From the NCBI GenBank assembly GCA_016648135.1, contig JADDOH010004248.1, positions 151,212 through 215,211 of the forward strand: a stretch of 64,000 nt of DNA, written 5' to 3'. The notes under the pieces were generated by a model. The model ran no database searches. It saw only the letters and a list, made by a program, of their open reading frames with translations, and was not told the DNA's origin. The translations under genes and the position numbers were made by a program. Source of the stretch: Agrypnia vestita (lineage: Eukaryota > Arthropoda > Insecta > Trichoptera > Phryganeidae). Below, in pieces: positions 43,190-60,024 of this stretch; within the stretch, counting starts at the first letter, position 1, and each line of letters starts with the position of its first letter.

Positions 43190-45000
43190 TAAAAAAAATT
43201 TTAAACTGCAAGTAGACCTATATAGATTAATTGTCGACTTTTAAAAGGGCTGCCACTATACTTCAGTAATTGAACAGTATGTTTAATTTATTTTTACTAC
43301 AATATTCTTCAACAGTATCCGAGAGATAAAAAATGATCCAGAGGACATTCAAAGTTTCGGTTGAACAGTGGAAGTGAGAGTAACGGGGAACCAAAGTTTG
43401 ACAGAACCAAATCGATTTCCACTGCCTTCATCTAGTGGAACATTGACGGTCCCTACGTAAATTCGGACATGTAACAAAAAATATTGACATGTGGACATGT
43501 CAGACTAAATTGGCTCTTTTATACCAATACACAGAAAATACTCTTCTTCACAATATAATTTTTTTTAAATCTACTTTTGTGGAGAAAAAACTTACACAAA
43601 AGTGGACAAATACGCTCATTTAAAGCCAAACTTAAAACAGCTCCTCTATAAAATTATATTTTTGTAAATGTCTTAGTTTACATAGGGAATGTCTTGTCTC
43701 ATTATTCTTTAAAGAAAAACCGTAAAAACTTGCATTTCTATGATCTGAAATTTCTATGTTATCAGGTAACAAAAAATCAAAAAATTTAAACGAGAAAAAT
43801 TTAATTATTTAATAATCAAATATCTAAAATATGAAAAAGAAAAACCAGTCATCATCTAATAAAAATACAATTTTTGTGATTCATATAAAATGATAAATGT
43901 TCTACAAGAAAACATTTATATATTAAACCACAAATCAATACTTAGTTACATTTGTACCACTTCAAAAACAAATATTAATAATTTATCTACATTAAAGCGT
44001 CATTATTTATATTCATCATCTTCCTAGACAATGTATTATTGTTTAATATTCATTTTTAACATATACATATGTAAAAATCAATTATCAATCGATGCCAAAG
44101 AAGTATAACTTCTACCTCGCATACATGAATACACGCTCCTCCATTTCACTTTCAGTATATGTCTAGCTCATTTTGATTTCAAATGTTATAATGTGGGTGC
44201 CTTAAAGACAGTTCTGTATTATACTTCTTTTTTAAATCCGAAATGATTGTACGATTTTGACTGCTTCGAAGATTTTATCTCTTCAAATGTGAATATCTCA
44301 GAACTTGTTTTTATGACCTAATGCCTTCTGCCAGTATATCCTCGATATTCACATCAGTGAAAATGAAAACTATGTTTCTTCTTACTTGCTTCTAGATTTA
44401 ATGGAGCCAAAGATCGCGACGATTTGAATGTGAATATTATTTAAATCTTCTAATCCTGTCTATTCTCAAGACAGCAATATAACATAACAATGATACCTTG
44501 ACCACTATTATTATATCAGATGATGATGACATTCCTCGTACAAACCCAACACATGCATCCTGTCACTTCAACTTTCTTTTCACTTTTCCCTCAGGGGAGT
44601 GACTACTGTACTTTGTTTAACTGTCACTACAGTATTTCCTCACATATGTGTATATCGTTATATCATATCTCATTCTATTGTATTGTTTGCTATTCATAAT
44701 AGTGAAGCAGTTTTGTGTGGACGCCTCCCTGCGCTCCTTACACTCATAATTCAAATAGCGCCGGGAGGATGACCGCTTTAGCATAAAGAAATGCCAAATT
44801 GGGTGGCGAAAGTATAGGGCCGATATGGAAGCTATTGCTCGTAAACCCTCTTCACTGTCTTTTTTGTGTTTTCCTGATACATATAACAACGTTGTTATAT
44901 TAGTTATAATGATGATGAAGTCTTTAAATATTCATTTGATATATTAAGATTCATTGATTGATTGATATATTTCAATACTTTAAAATTGTTCAAATATTAC
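43190..45000. other. AT-rich, no gene
   Basis: Open frames up to 90 codons (44617-44889, minus) show no domain. No structure was noticed. Confidence 0.4.
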
Positions 45001-45009
45001 TATCTAATT

Positions 45010-45130
45010 CGGTCCATTAGCAAGAGCTCACTTAGCTCACCACTTAAATAGTGGCCAAACGGTGGGGGATCGAATTCATATCAAGAAACCCCTGCCTAAG
45101 TCCTACTTCTAATGTATAAACACTTGGATA
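45010..45130 (+). mobile_element. Possible tRNA-SINE fragment
   Basis: 'ggtgggggatcgaattc' resembles a decayed B box (GGATCGAATTC) after 'ttagcaagagctcacttagctcacc'. No other copy in the window, so the call is weak. Confidence 0.3.
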
Positions 45131-45758
45131 GCATGATTGAAAAATAGGAAGATGTTGAAATGACATGTATGTATTCCACAGAAACATGTCTATTTTATTA
45201 TATTGATGAATTTTAAATTAGAAATTCCAATATGATATTTCTTTGTTACAAGTGGAAAAATTTAAGACAGTCATTTATGTATAATATATAGCTAAAATAT
45301 TCAGGACCCATAAACTTTATATCAAAATGATATAACTAGTTGAATTAACTGTGGAAATTAACCTAAACTAAAATCATTAGAAACACAACTGCTTGAGTAA
45401 AATATTTCAGTATTTTGGCTGCTCAGATGTGAAAGATAATTTCATACACAAATTCAAACTCGGTCTTTCGTTACTCAATTATTACTTAGCTCACATTACT
45501 ATAACAATACAAACTTCATTAAAACCAAAACTTAACAAGTATAGGAACACTTGCAAAGGAGACAGGCATTGAAATGTTTGTTTCCCTAACCACCCCACAA
45601 AAGAAATAAAAGAAATATGTGAAAATGTAGGTCTACTAGTCTTTATACTGGCTTTCTCAATCCATTTTTTTTTAATTTCAAAACATGCACAGTAAATAAA
45701 ACAAATTGATAAAGGCTTTCTCCATTCGAAAGAAAAATTTCTCCTCTACAAGATGTCC

Positions 45759-45999
45759 GGGATAGAAAGCCAAAAGGGCGTTAGTGATTATTTCGAACTT
45801 TACAGCAGATCTAAAGAAAGTTCTGTCAATCTGATTTTGTCAATGCTTCTATTAAATGATTTCAATAATCGTTAATACAAAACGCGTATGGAAATTGTTT
45901 CATAATTAAAGAACATTGACAAAATCAGATTAACAGAACTTTCCCTAGCTCTCCTATAACATTAGAAATAATCGCTAACGCCCTTTTGGCTTTCTACCC
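45759..45999. mobile_element. Foldback MITE (MITE-D)
   Basis: About 95-bp inverted arms: the left starts GGGATAGAAAGCCAAAAGGG, and the right ends in the inverse of GGGTAGAAAGCCAAAAGGG. The shared inner part includes 'agttctgtcaatctgatttt'. 241 bp in all, no coding capacity. Target duplication not resolved. Confidence 0.88.
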
Positions 46000-46439
46000 T
46001 TGATATCGTTTTTTTATTACATTTATTATTTTATTAAATTATGGGTCTTCAAAATGGAATTTCAATAGACAAAAATGAGCACTATCGACACCTTTTGTTC
46101 GAATGGTGAATTCTTTAAGTCGAGACCGGATGGTTTTTAATATAGAGGAATCTAAGAACTCATAAAACATTGCCAAAAAGATGTCCTATTTTTTATTCCA
46201 ACAATGTCAATGATCTCACAATAACACCATGTACCTAATTCTTCTTCTCTGCCTTATCTGTTAACAGCACACAATACATCTGTTAACAGAGGTTACATCA
46301 GCAGCCATATCGGGATTATCTGGCATGGGGTTTCGCTTTTGCCTTCCTCATCGCAGTTTTACAACCAGATAAATAATTATGCTATCATCACTTACGATCG
46401 TAGATTACGGCCATCCAAATGTGACAAATTGATAAAAAC

Positions 46440-46688
46440 ATTTTAATTTTTTCGCAGGTGATAACATCAAATATGTCAATATCAGATACTTTAGTAACAG
46501 AAATGTTGCGATCTTTTCATTAGCATAATTAATTTTGCGTTTTCGAAACGATTTCCCGAATTTTGCAAAAATACATTCTTTTTACAATTTTTAGCAAATT
46601 TCGCAATCGCTTTGTAATTTATTTTTTATGACTAATTCAAAATGTTTTCTTTTGGGTCTCTTTTATTTTGATTAACGAGGTTCTACTG
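46440..46688. mobile_element. Tigger-like MITE, left end lost
   Basis: Matches the right two thirds of 42705-43187 ('agaaatgttgcgatcttttcatta', 'ttaacgaggttctactg' end). The left terminus is missing. Confidence 0.78.
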
Positions 46689-46689
46689 A

Positions 46690-47430
46690 ATATGAATTCA
46701 GCCGTTACATTTCCATCCAAATGACATATCAGATAAATCTTTGAAATACAATAGTCAAAATTAAAATCACAAATCATGTGAAAAGGGGTTTTATATAGTT
46801 CGATATGACAAAAACCAAATTAAATTGATTTTATATTGACGACGATGACAGATTTTATTTTTCAGTGTGTTTTATGAAAGAATTATGCATTTTTCAATTT
46901 TTATATAAAAAGAATTTAGGAAAACTAATCACAAAGTCAAATATAACTAAGAAGATAGACACGTGTGAAGAGTTTGAAAATTAAAATGCCCATGTATAAT
47001 TGTAAATAATATATTTTTACAGATGTTTTTTAAATTTTTTCTTAGCACATAATAATAATGACAACATCTATATAGGCGTGTGACGCATCAGACCACACTA
47101 TGATAAAATTGCTATACTCCAAGGATGGACTGCAGCATCACATCATTCCTCTCACTTGTACGGAATTTAATGTGGACTTTCTAAACCAGCTTTTATTTAA
47201 AAATTGTAACAAAGTAAATGATCTTAATTAATATTTTATATTACTTTTATACTAGAAGTTTAGGTTGATTATTTTATTACAAAAGTTGTTCTCCATAGAA
47301 AGGGCGGTTGGTTTGCTTGTCGCAAGGGAAACTGTAAAGTGTATTAAAAAGATTAAAACTTATGAAAAGGGAATGACAGCTGGCGCAAGATGGTCTGGGA
47401 AGGAAGATAATAATACGCTATGATGTATGA
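46690..47430. other. No recognised gene
   Basis: Probably intergenic DNA downstream of Arf1. An AATAAA on the minus strand (plus positions 47273-47278) is a possible alternative polyadenylation signal. Confidence 0.4.
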
Positions 47431-47438
47431 GGATAAAT

Positions 47439-48516
47439 TTTATTCCATATTACAGCACAAGACAAACCGGAATGTCACATTCTTTTTTCGCAGTGTGGGC
47501 GAGGGGGCGCCCCTCCCAACATATTGTCCATAGATACACCATACTTCTGCGAGACAAAATTATATTAGAAAAATACCTACATACCGACAGCCTCACTCCG
47601 TGGTTTGCAATGTTTATTATACGCAATCAATTATAAGGAGATATAACAACGTGCAATCATTTTCATTAAGTGTATATAATTTAATCAAAATTAAAGTAAC
47701 GCGATATCAAGTCCGGTTTGTATAAAACCTACGGAAACATGTTAACTGTCTAGCGAGTGTCGTACACATTACATTTGGCCTATCTAATTCTTCCTCAAAT
47801 ATTCAAAACATAAAAAGTTCTAGATCGTTAACGAGTACACTTTCATCCGTCGGTCCCACAAGTCCGCAAGTTACCAAGTAAAATCAAAAATTAATACTTT
47901 GCATTATATAAAACGTCCAGAAAAATCCCTTTGCCCTATCGATGAATTTTTCAGCCTTTCTGATGGAGAAACATCTACCACTGGAAAGATGAAAACAGGA
48001 GAAACGGTGACAAGGGAGTTTTCCTAACACGTCATGTTTGATAGAAAGCGAACTGGAGCTAATAATTCCGTAGTGGAGCTTAATACAATCCCGAAGGGAG
48101 CGTACGAGGCGCTCGGGTGTCCAACAGTAGTAAAATTCTTAACAGACAAATCTAGTCTTTAAAGTACATTCAAGCATCGCACACACGGTCACCCCCCGCC
48201 CGCCTCCCCGCACCCTGGCTCGCTCCTCGGGATCATCCGCAACGTAAATTTCGCTAATTGTATACTGAAATGGGCTGATGGAACGCGGGGCGCAGGGCAC
48301 GGGGAGGAGCGGGCGGGGAGCGGGGCATCACACTCAGTGCCGTGCCAAATTAAAACATACATCCATATCGTTACAATAATAAAACTTAATAGTAATAATG
48401 TAGCGATTCAAATATTCATTATAATACAGAGGAATAGATACAAATGATAAATAAAAGCGTGATGCCCGATACACCAGAGTCCGCACTGCACAGATTGTCA
48501 CTAGGGTCGTGAGGTG
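47439..48516 (-). other. Arf1: Likely Arf1 3' UTR
   Basis: The region downstream of the Arf1 stop (48517-48519) is free of the repeat families seen elsewhere, and an AATAAA signal on the minus strand lies at 47439-47444. A 3' UTR of about 1.1 kb is therefore plausible, but the polyadenylation site is inferred only. It includes the GC-rich hairpin at 48194-48318. Confidence 0.45.
48194..48318 (-). promoter_or_regulatory. GC-rich RNA hairpin in the Arf1 3' UTR
   Basis: Arms 48194-48217 and 48293-48318 pair over more than 20 positions around a 75-base loop, with one 2-base bulge (48308-48309). On the plus strand two positions are A.C mismatches (48212/48298 and 48211/48299). On the minus strand, which is the Arf1 mRNA sense, both become G.U pairs, so the stem is continuous only in the RNA. 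Function unknown. Confidence 0.7.
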
Positions 48517-48681
<165 letters not shown>

Positions 48682-48889
48682 CTACATGGGACAACACAAA
48701 GGTACTTTAGTACTACCATTACTACTCTGGATTCAGACAAATTCAGTTGTAAAACCTTTCAATAAATACAGATGGATATAAAAAAGCTCAAAACCATATT
48801 AACTTAATTTCATTGCATCATACAGAATTGTATCATAAAATAAGTATCATGTATCTTAATAATTGTGTGCTTTAAATATAAATATAGCA

Positions 48890-48985
48890 AGCAAACGAGA
48901 ATGTGCAAAATCGCCCTTGAGGTGAGTATTCGCGAAAACGGCGCTATATAAGTTATCCAATTATTATTATTATTATTATTTGTCC
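48890..48985 (+). mobile_element. LINE 3' tail with ATT microsatellite
   Basis: 'ggcgctatataagttatcc' followed by seven ATT units is the usual end of CR1/L2/Jockey-like LINEs in invertebrates. It lies in the last Arf1 intron. Only the tail remains. Confidence 0.6.
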
Positions 48986-49268
48986 CTACCTCAAATAATC
49001 TATTGCTTAGTCCATACCTACACTTATTACAACTTTTATATCCCGGATATAAAAAAATTTGATTCATACTGATAAATGTATTTTGCTTCAGAATACAATT
49101 AGAAATACATCGAGCCTTATTAATGTGTGACCATCAACAGTAAAATAAATTTTAAAAAAACATTTGAAAAACGTTTTTTCGTTTTTCGAAAAAAAAAAAA
49201 TGCATGTTGCTGCATTTTAGAAGGTTGTTGGTGCTCATACAAATCTTTGTGATTTTACCTAAAAATTA

Positions 49269-49897
49269 AGCCATGTATTCACTAGGGGACAAATCGCGCA
49301 ACATTCCGCGCAGTATGTCGCATCAACATCTACACTCATGTTTCGGGGACAATGACGCGTGTACACACCGGGACTCACATATCACTTGTCGCGGAAATGT
49401 CGCCCAAAAGGGTTATGATGATTAGTGCTGCGTATCTATTTATTCTAACGAGTTTATTGAAAAGTAAGAGTAGAAAAAGGTGGTGGTTGCGAAAGTATTT
49501 ACTGAAAAGGAATAGAAGAATGGATATTCTATGCGATCTTCGAATATCTGACGGATCATTTGTCTATTTCATTTGAACGACAACAACTGATTTTAAAAAT
49601 TTATTACAAATGATCGGGTCTTCCATAGCCAAGCAAGACACAATATTACGGAACTTATTTACATCATAGCATATATGTAACTGTAGAGCATGCAACTCAG
49701 CTTGTCAACATACCACGTGGTACTGACGCACGGTACGATGGCCACGTGTGCTCGCACGGGTACCGTTGCCGTGGCACATAGAAATGCCACGCTATGTTGC
49801 GCGCAACTTCGCGGAACAGTGCACGACGTTGCAGTGTCACGTAGACTATGGCGCGCATGATGTTGAAAGACAATTTGTCCCCATTGAATACGTGGCT
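49269..49897. mobile_element. Harbinger element with TTA target duplication
   Basis: The inverted ends AGCCATGTATTCA..GGGGACAAAT and its inverse at the right (ending 49897) are flanked by TTA on both sides (49266-49268, 49898-49900), the target of PIF/Harbinger elements. 629 bp; it keeps the start of a transposase frame (49352-49576) and has lost the rest. It lies in the last Arf1 intron (48682-52831). Confidence 0.9.
49400..49576 (+). pseudogene. Harbinger transposase N-terminal remnant
   Basis: The frame contains KSRKRWWLRKYLLKRN, matching the RRWW.RP....R motif at the start of HARBI1-type nucleases, and ends after ISDGSFVYF where the family has its LR..D...F segment. The catalytic DDE domain is entirely missing. 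The matching frame opens from about 49400. Confidence 0.72.
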
Positions 49898-49909
49898 TTA
49901 GGGCACACT

Positions 49910-51390
49910 GAGTTCAAAACAGTTTTAAGACACTTGGTCTGTCAGGCTGGATATACAATTTAGCAATAATGACCAAACAGTTTAGTAATACAACCGGGTG
50001 TACTGGCGACTGTCTTAAGAAAATATTTTTTTATCAATCTGAAAATGAATTTCATGGAGACTGCGGATCATACAGTTGGTATGGAAAACAAGAAGACAGC
50101 AATCTATTCCAATACCCATCTTGAGCTGCAAGAAAATAATGATAAAATGTATTATTCTCTAATTCTGCCGCTCATTTCTTATCAAGCTTTTTATTAAAGA
50201 AAATTATATTCAAATATCATTTAAATTCAATCAGCTACCACCGATTGCTTACTTCTGAACCCTGCGGGTGGCTGTACAGGCCACTGCGGGGCCGATAGTC
50301 TACGACTAGCTATCGCCCGTTGCCTGCTGCTTTTTATACGATTTTGTTATTTTTTAAACTGCAATGGAAATGTTGAGCATGCTTGCATCTTTTTTGGAGC
50401 AATTATAATACAGAGAATACATTGCCCTGTATATGTTCGAATTTGATACCTCTTCAATATTTTTTCATGCAATTTGATTATTTTTTTGCACGGACCATAT
50501 AATTTTTTTAAAATTATTTATCATTTTTTAGGCATAATCAAATCTAAAGTTGCACAAACACAATACACAATTGAAAACCAAATGTAACATTGTAAAAACT
50601 TCATATAATTGAATAAAAGTTTATGTGATTCTCGTCTGACAAATCATTTCGATTCCTTTTTTTTGCAATTAGTGTCAATGGCCGCATGTTCTTCTCCGAG
50701 TAACCCACAGATCAATACTTCGAAGAATCGAGAAATGTCAGAGGTGCTCCAATGAGTCCGATAAACAAAAGTGCATGGGAGGCCCGATTTCAAATCCATT
50801 AACATTTCGTCCAGTTCATAATCACACTATGTTTTCTCCAATTTTTTGGCAAATTATAGATATATGGATCGTGTGTGAAATACCGTAAAAAAAAAAAGGT
50901 GCCAGAACAACATTCCCGTAAGTTACGGCACAAAAGACTGGTCATTCTTGTTCAGTCAGAAATGACAGTTTAGTCTTGGTGTGTGCCTGCTCTCGAGTTT
51001 GGTAGAGGAGCCGGCAGTCTTGCAGAATTACCTATTCAAATAATGCACTCCCAAAAAATTTGTCAATTAAACATCTAGAACGTATACTTTCGAATCTGCA
51101 AAAATTCTTTTTTCGTTTTACTATCAACTAATATACTCTATACTTTTGGTTAGTGTTAAAAAAAAAAAATTTTTGTTTAAAAAAAAGAAAATTAAATTTT
51201 TTTAACATCATCCGAAAATATGGAGTAAATCGGATGGTTTAAGATATTAAAACGAAAATCGATTTTTTTGCAGATTCGACAGTATGTGTATATTTGACGA
51301 TATATTCCTCTCAAATTGCTCACCATAGAGATAAAACCGTATAATGAGAAAAGTTTTGGGAATGCAGTAAATTGTAAATGTACCAAGCAT
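49910..51390. other. Arf1 intron sequence, nothing recognised
   Basis: GC-richer at 50250-50340. No repeat family from elsewhere in the window was identified. Confidence 0.4.
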
Positions 51391-51399
51391 ATCAACAAA

Positions 51400-51588
51400 G
51401 TAGCTTATGGTGTAATTGTCATGACGCTCGTCTAACCATCTGGTGGTCGGTGGTTCGAGTCCCATTCCGTGAAACTGGCAAGTTAGTGCTATTTTCAAAG
51501 CACAGGCTTTTAGCTTAGTTTGAGAATAGTAAGAATATTGATGCGACACATTCTGTGTTCACATCTCTATTTTTTTAAATTTCAGCGT
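51400..51588 (+). mobile_element. tRNA-derived SINE (family S1)
   Basis: A head 'gtagcttatggtgtaattgtcatgacgctcg', a perfect B box GGTTCGAGTCC (near 51452-51462), the body 'gcttagtttgagaatagtaagaatattgatg' and a T/A-rich end. In the last Arf1 intron. Confidence 0.88.
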
Positions 51589-51884
51589 TGCCTGGGTAAA
51601 GTGACCATAAGTAAGCAATTCCTCCGGAATGCTAAAAATATGTTAGTAATAGTATCCTACACCGCATACCATGCAATTTGGTTACTACACCAAACACATT
51701 ACCTTAATTTCAGTCATTAAATAATTCCAACACGGGAATTCTCAGACATAAGTTTATTTGCACATAAGCACAACAAAACGAAAAAGATTTACTGTTGTTT
51801 ATAGATATGTCTACATTGTCAGTCCCATCAGCATAAATATTTAACAGACTAATGTGTCCCAAATATTTTACTGAATAATCGGCC

Positions 51885-52185
51885 GTATTCTGAAAATAGC
51901 AAGTTTGCTATTTCGGTACGTTGACAGTTATTGTATAACATTGTAATGCCGTGAATGTTGACATTTGACAGGTTTGAAATTAATGAATCCAATCAATCAG
52001 AAAGCTCTAAAATGAAAACATTAAGTTATTCATAAATTGAATAACTTAACGTTTGTTTACATTTTAGAGCTTTCTGATTGATTAAATTAAATCTCAAACT
52101 TAAAACGTCAAAATTAACGGCATTACAATGTTATACAATAACTGTCAAGCTACAGAAATAGCAATATTGCTATTTTCGGAATATG
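51885..52185. mobile_element. Foldback MITE (MITE-C)
   Basis: Arms of about 140 bp: the left 'tattctgaaaatagcaa...ttgacagttattgtataacattgtaatgccgt' is mirrored at the right. The inner arms 'caatcagaaagctctaaaatg' pair as well, leaving only a short loop near 52025-52045. A fragment of the same element is at 35985-36065. In the last Arf1 intron. Confidence 0.88.
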
Positions 52186-52816
52186 TGAAATCCACAATTA
52201 GATTCAAACAAAACTAACTTCTGAAACCATTTTTCAGATTAATTCTACAATAACGAGATCTTTCACTCTATCTCTAGTCTCTGAAGTCACAAAATATCAA
52301 CATTTTATAAATCTCTAAAAACCCTAAAACCTGATGAATAGCTCAAATATGAACTAGTCAGAATTATATTATTCTGATACACTTTATCAAAGACATTAGA
52401 TAAACTAGAGCGGAAATCCGAGTGGTGATTTCACACCCAAGCAGAATCAAATTAATATCGGATTAGCATACTTTGATTAGTCATCAACTAGACTATTCGT
52501 TTTGGTGCGTTATTATTAGAAGAGAGTTTATTAAGATAAATTATTCAAAATAGTGACTTGTGCTTTCAAACATTGTCCTCTCTCTAACTTAAGCTTGGCT
52601 CTCCTTCCCACCAACCTCTACAACTGACTACATGTTTTACTGCATACGAGGACAGAAATTACTTTTTTTGTATGTCTGTCTATTCATAGGTATGTCCATA
52701 GTAACTTTATCCGTAACAGGTTTATAGTATTAAAAAAAATATATTTTTTAACAACTGACATGTTAAAGTACTGTCATTTTTGACAGGTTACACGCTAGTT
52801 ATTTATATATAAATTA

Positions 52817-52963
<147 letters not shown>

Positions 52964-53216
52964 TCAAAATTTTGATTTTACAATATCAATCTGTCATACG
53001 CCTTCAAGGAGAATGCTTTTTTGGAATTGTGGTGAATTTGAACAGGATAGAAATGAACAAGGGGATAGATTAGAGTGTGAAGAGATACCCCAACCACACC
53101 CACCATCCAGGTAGCCCTGTCTATAAGAATTGATGTGTATGGTTTAATTTTTCTAAAAATCAATTCCAATGTGAATGAATATACACAGGTATATTTCTAG
53201 AATAGTATATAGGCTT

Positions 53217-54108
53217 ATTTAGGCCTTATAAATGAGAGACCAAATTTCCATAAGTAAATTGATAATTTACTAACGGATGGCCGTTAGTTTATAAATGTTA
53301 CCGACGCTCGTTTTATAAAACTTGTTTTACCATCCGTAAGTATCGCAAAGAAGTACTGCTCTTGTCTATGATTGATTTTAGAAGTGTCAGAGGCGAATTA
53401 TATCTCTTTTCTACGGAAACGAAACATAACTTATATAAACATTTCTCCCTCGCACTGGATTTTTGGGATACTTCCCAAACACTGCACTGGCAGTAGCCTT
53501 TGAAACCCCAACAAAATCTGCAGCAGCTAATAATATTGATCCAAGAGCATAGAATCTCAAGGCAACAAGCAATTTTGTGGTTGGTGATGATGTCAGATTC
53601 CTACGCGTGCGCTTTTTTACATTTTGCCCAATATCTTCTAAAAGCTCTTAAGCAGACCTTTTCGACAAGCGAAAACGGTAGATAAAATCTGCGTCATCTA
53701 AAATATTAAAATAATCTACTCGTATATTGAACACTCTTAGTCGTTGAGTTTGTTCTTCATTCAACGAACTTGAATACATAATAGCTGGGCATCGCTATCT
53801 GAAATCATTTTTCCTTAAAAATATATCAGCAGTTAGCACAATATATATACACATGTTAAACAAACAGCATAAAACGCAAATTGACAACGGACCTAACCTT
53901 AAAAAATAATACGTCAATCTGTCATGCTTCTGTCGATTTCAACTAACGGATGGTAAACTGGTAGTTCGACTGTCGGTATCGGCCGTTGAAAATTTTACTA
54001 AAATTTGACTAATGGATTGTTATAAGATGAAAAAAATGACGTTTGTATCAAATTTCGATTTATTTGGTCTGACATTTAATTAACGGACGTTTATAAGACC
54101 GGCCCTGA
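53217..54108. mobile_element. Second Harbinger-type element, decayed
   Basis: The ends 'ggccttataaa' and 'tttataagaccggcc' are inverted to each other, and an extended 'taacggatgg' motif recurs inside near both ends (53272, 53943). It carries a minus-strand transposase remnant. Target duplication not readable. It lies in the 2377-bp Arf1 intron 52958-55334. Confidence 0.72.
53440..53790 (-). pseudogene. HARBI1-like transposase N-terminal remnant
   Basis: Minus strand: DDADFIYRFRLSK, then after an in-frame stop ELLEDIGQNV, RRNLTSSPTTKLLVALRFYA and FVGVSKATASAVF. This is the helix-turn-helix region of PIF/Harbinger nucleases (F...FR..K......L, R.....P...LL..LRF.A.G.......D..GVS....S). The catalytic residues lie outside the preserved part. 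Different in sequence from the remnant at 49400-49576, so a separate family. Confidence 0.82.
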
Positions 54109-54309
54109 ATGTTACCTGTATGCGTACACAGTAATCAAACAAATTTAAAGTACATTCTCATAAATCTGTTTTTTTTTAATATAAGAAGACCACACTGTTC
54201 TCAAAGAACTACAAACTATCTGAGTTAACAGTGTCCTTGTGATGTACATCACTAAACAGCCCTATAAAAATACACAAATTTATAATATTAATTTATTTTA
54301 TTTTTATTT

Positions 54310-54910
54310 TTAATATTTCAACTATCATTATAGTAACTATCACTTGAACTATCATTATATTATTATAGTTGAACCATCATTACAGTAACTTATATTGATT
54401 ATAAAAAAATCATTTGCTTTGATAAGACTCAAATAAAATTATAAAAACCTCTTTAAAAAATTATATTTACAATTTTTTGCAATGTTTTAATCATTTTATT
54501 CGACTCGTATTAAAGCGAATAAATTTTTCATAATCGATATTAAGTGTTACTGTAATGATATTTCAATTTTTTGCAAAAAATAAGTCAGAAATATTACAAA
54601 AAAATTCTAACTTTGCAAAAATAATTACAATAACTAAAAATGGAAGAACTTAAGATTAAATGCAAGATACAGAATAGAACAAATCAAATTATACAGGTTG
54701 TCTCGTACATAGTAGCAAAAATTTCGGGGGAGTCTTCCTCAGTCAAATTTGAACAGGGATTCTTGTAACTGGTAGCAAAAACTTTACATGTAGATTGCTG
54801 CCTTGATAATGAGTCAAAAATGTTTTTCATTTTCAACTCATAATTTATCAAGGCAGAAATCTACCTGTAAAGTTTTTGCTAATAGCTATGTGTACTAATG
54901 TGTACCACAC
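54310..54910. mobile_element. MITE-B copies, rearranged
   Basis: 54330-54610 has the MITE-B inner arms ('cgactcgtattaaagcgaat', 'aaaaataagtcagaaatatt'). 54700-54900 holds a second small hairpin: 'gtagcaaaaactttacatgtaga..gctgccttgataatgagtc' and its inverse 'gactcataatttatcaaggcag..'. The two pieces look like partial copies joined together, one with an internal deletion that left a tight hairpin. Confidence 0.65.
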
Positions 54911-55313
54911 ACAGTGAAACAACCGAGTATTTTGCATCAAAGCCTTCATAATACATAAATCAAAATCTTGCTAAAACGACGGAGAAAATGCATTCATCAA
55001 CTAAATAAAGAATAAGTTTTAGGGTAATATTGTTAAAAAAAAATTGTTTTTAGAGATTATAAGTACCCAAAAAAAATATTTTTTGGGTACTTTTAATATG
55101 TACTTAGAACAATAATTATCATTTGAGCATTACCTGGAATAAAGTTATATTTATTTATTTATTACCAAACATCATACACCAGGTATCAGATTATAATGAA
55201 ATTAATATATGTACCTACTTAAATCAACTACAATTGACTTGTTATCACAATGACCAAATGTTCAATGAAGAGGTTTAACCCAAACACAATGGGTTTATAT
55301 ATATATTTTTTTA

Positions 55314-59350
<4,037 letters not shown>

Positions 59351-59369
59351 AAGGAAAACCAAATCACAA

Positions 59370-59645
59370 TACCTAAATTTAAAACAACCCAAATGCAGAA
59401 CCACTATATTTATAAAGCCGTTAACCACTACAATAATTTACCTAACGAGATTCGCTGCATCAATAACCTTTCAGGGCAAATTAAAAAAATTAAAACCTTC
59501 CTAAAATCCAACTTAAATTCATAAATCATTTATTATTTAATGATAATTACATCCTAACCTTGAGGAAATCTGCTTTGAAGACACTGACAATGAACAATCA
59601 TTTAAATAAGTTAAATTGTTATTATCAATTATTATTATTGTTAAT
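59370..59645 (+). pseudogene. LINE C-terminal tail with ATT-type end
   Basis: Plus frame: IPKFKTTQMQNHYIYKAVNHYNNLPNEIR (broken here as IPKF, then YKAVNHYNNLP) and IKTFLKSNLNS followed by a stop at about 59522. The Y..V..YN.LP..I......FK..LK..L pattern closes ORF2 of Jockey/CR1-like LINEs. An ATT-rich tail (59615-59640) marks the 3' end. Confidence 0.75.
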
Positions 59646-60024
59646 AAATAAAATAATTATTTTAAATGTACATTATAATTAGCACAATGCCTAAAGCCAC
59701 GAGACACCGGGACCGTAAAATTATTGATAAATGTCAGATTGAGCTTGACATCATTAGACCATCAATGCCACACCACTTTCACTAATTTACATAACGGTCA
59801 TGAAACTATTTATTAAATTTGCAGAAAATAAAAGCTTTCAAATACTATTGGGGCACTGTCTTTCTCTACAATTATGGGATTCATTTCTGATAAATATATT
59901 GCTACTGATAATAGACTGACATTAATGAACCTTGCGATTCTTAGAGCCAGTTTCAAACAATACCTAATATAAAATTGACATATTAAAAATGGATGACGAT
60001 AAATGAAAAATTGAGTTCATAGCA

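Noticed and set aside
49352..49400. Start of the frame at 49352 as part of the Harbinger protein
   Set aside because: The first 16 or so codons lie in the terminal repeat region and do not resemble the family; homology begins later.
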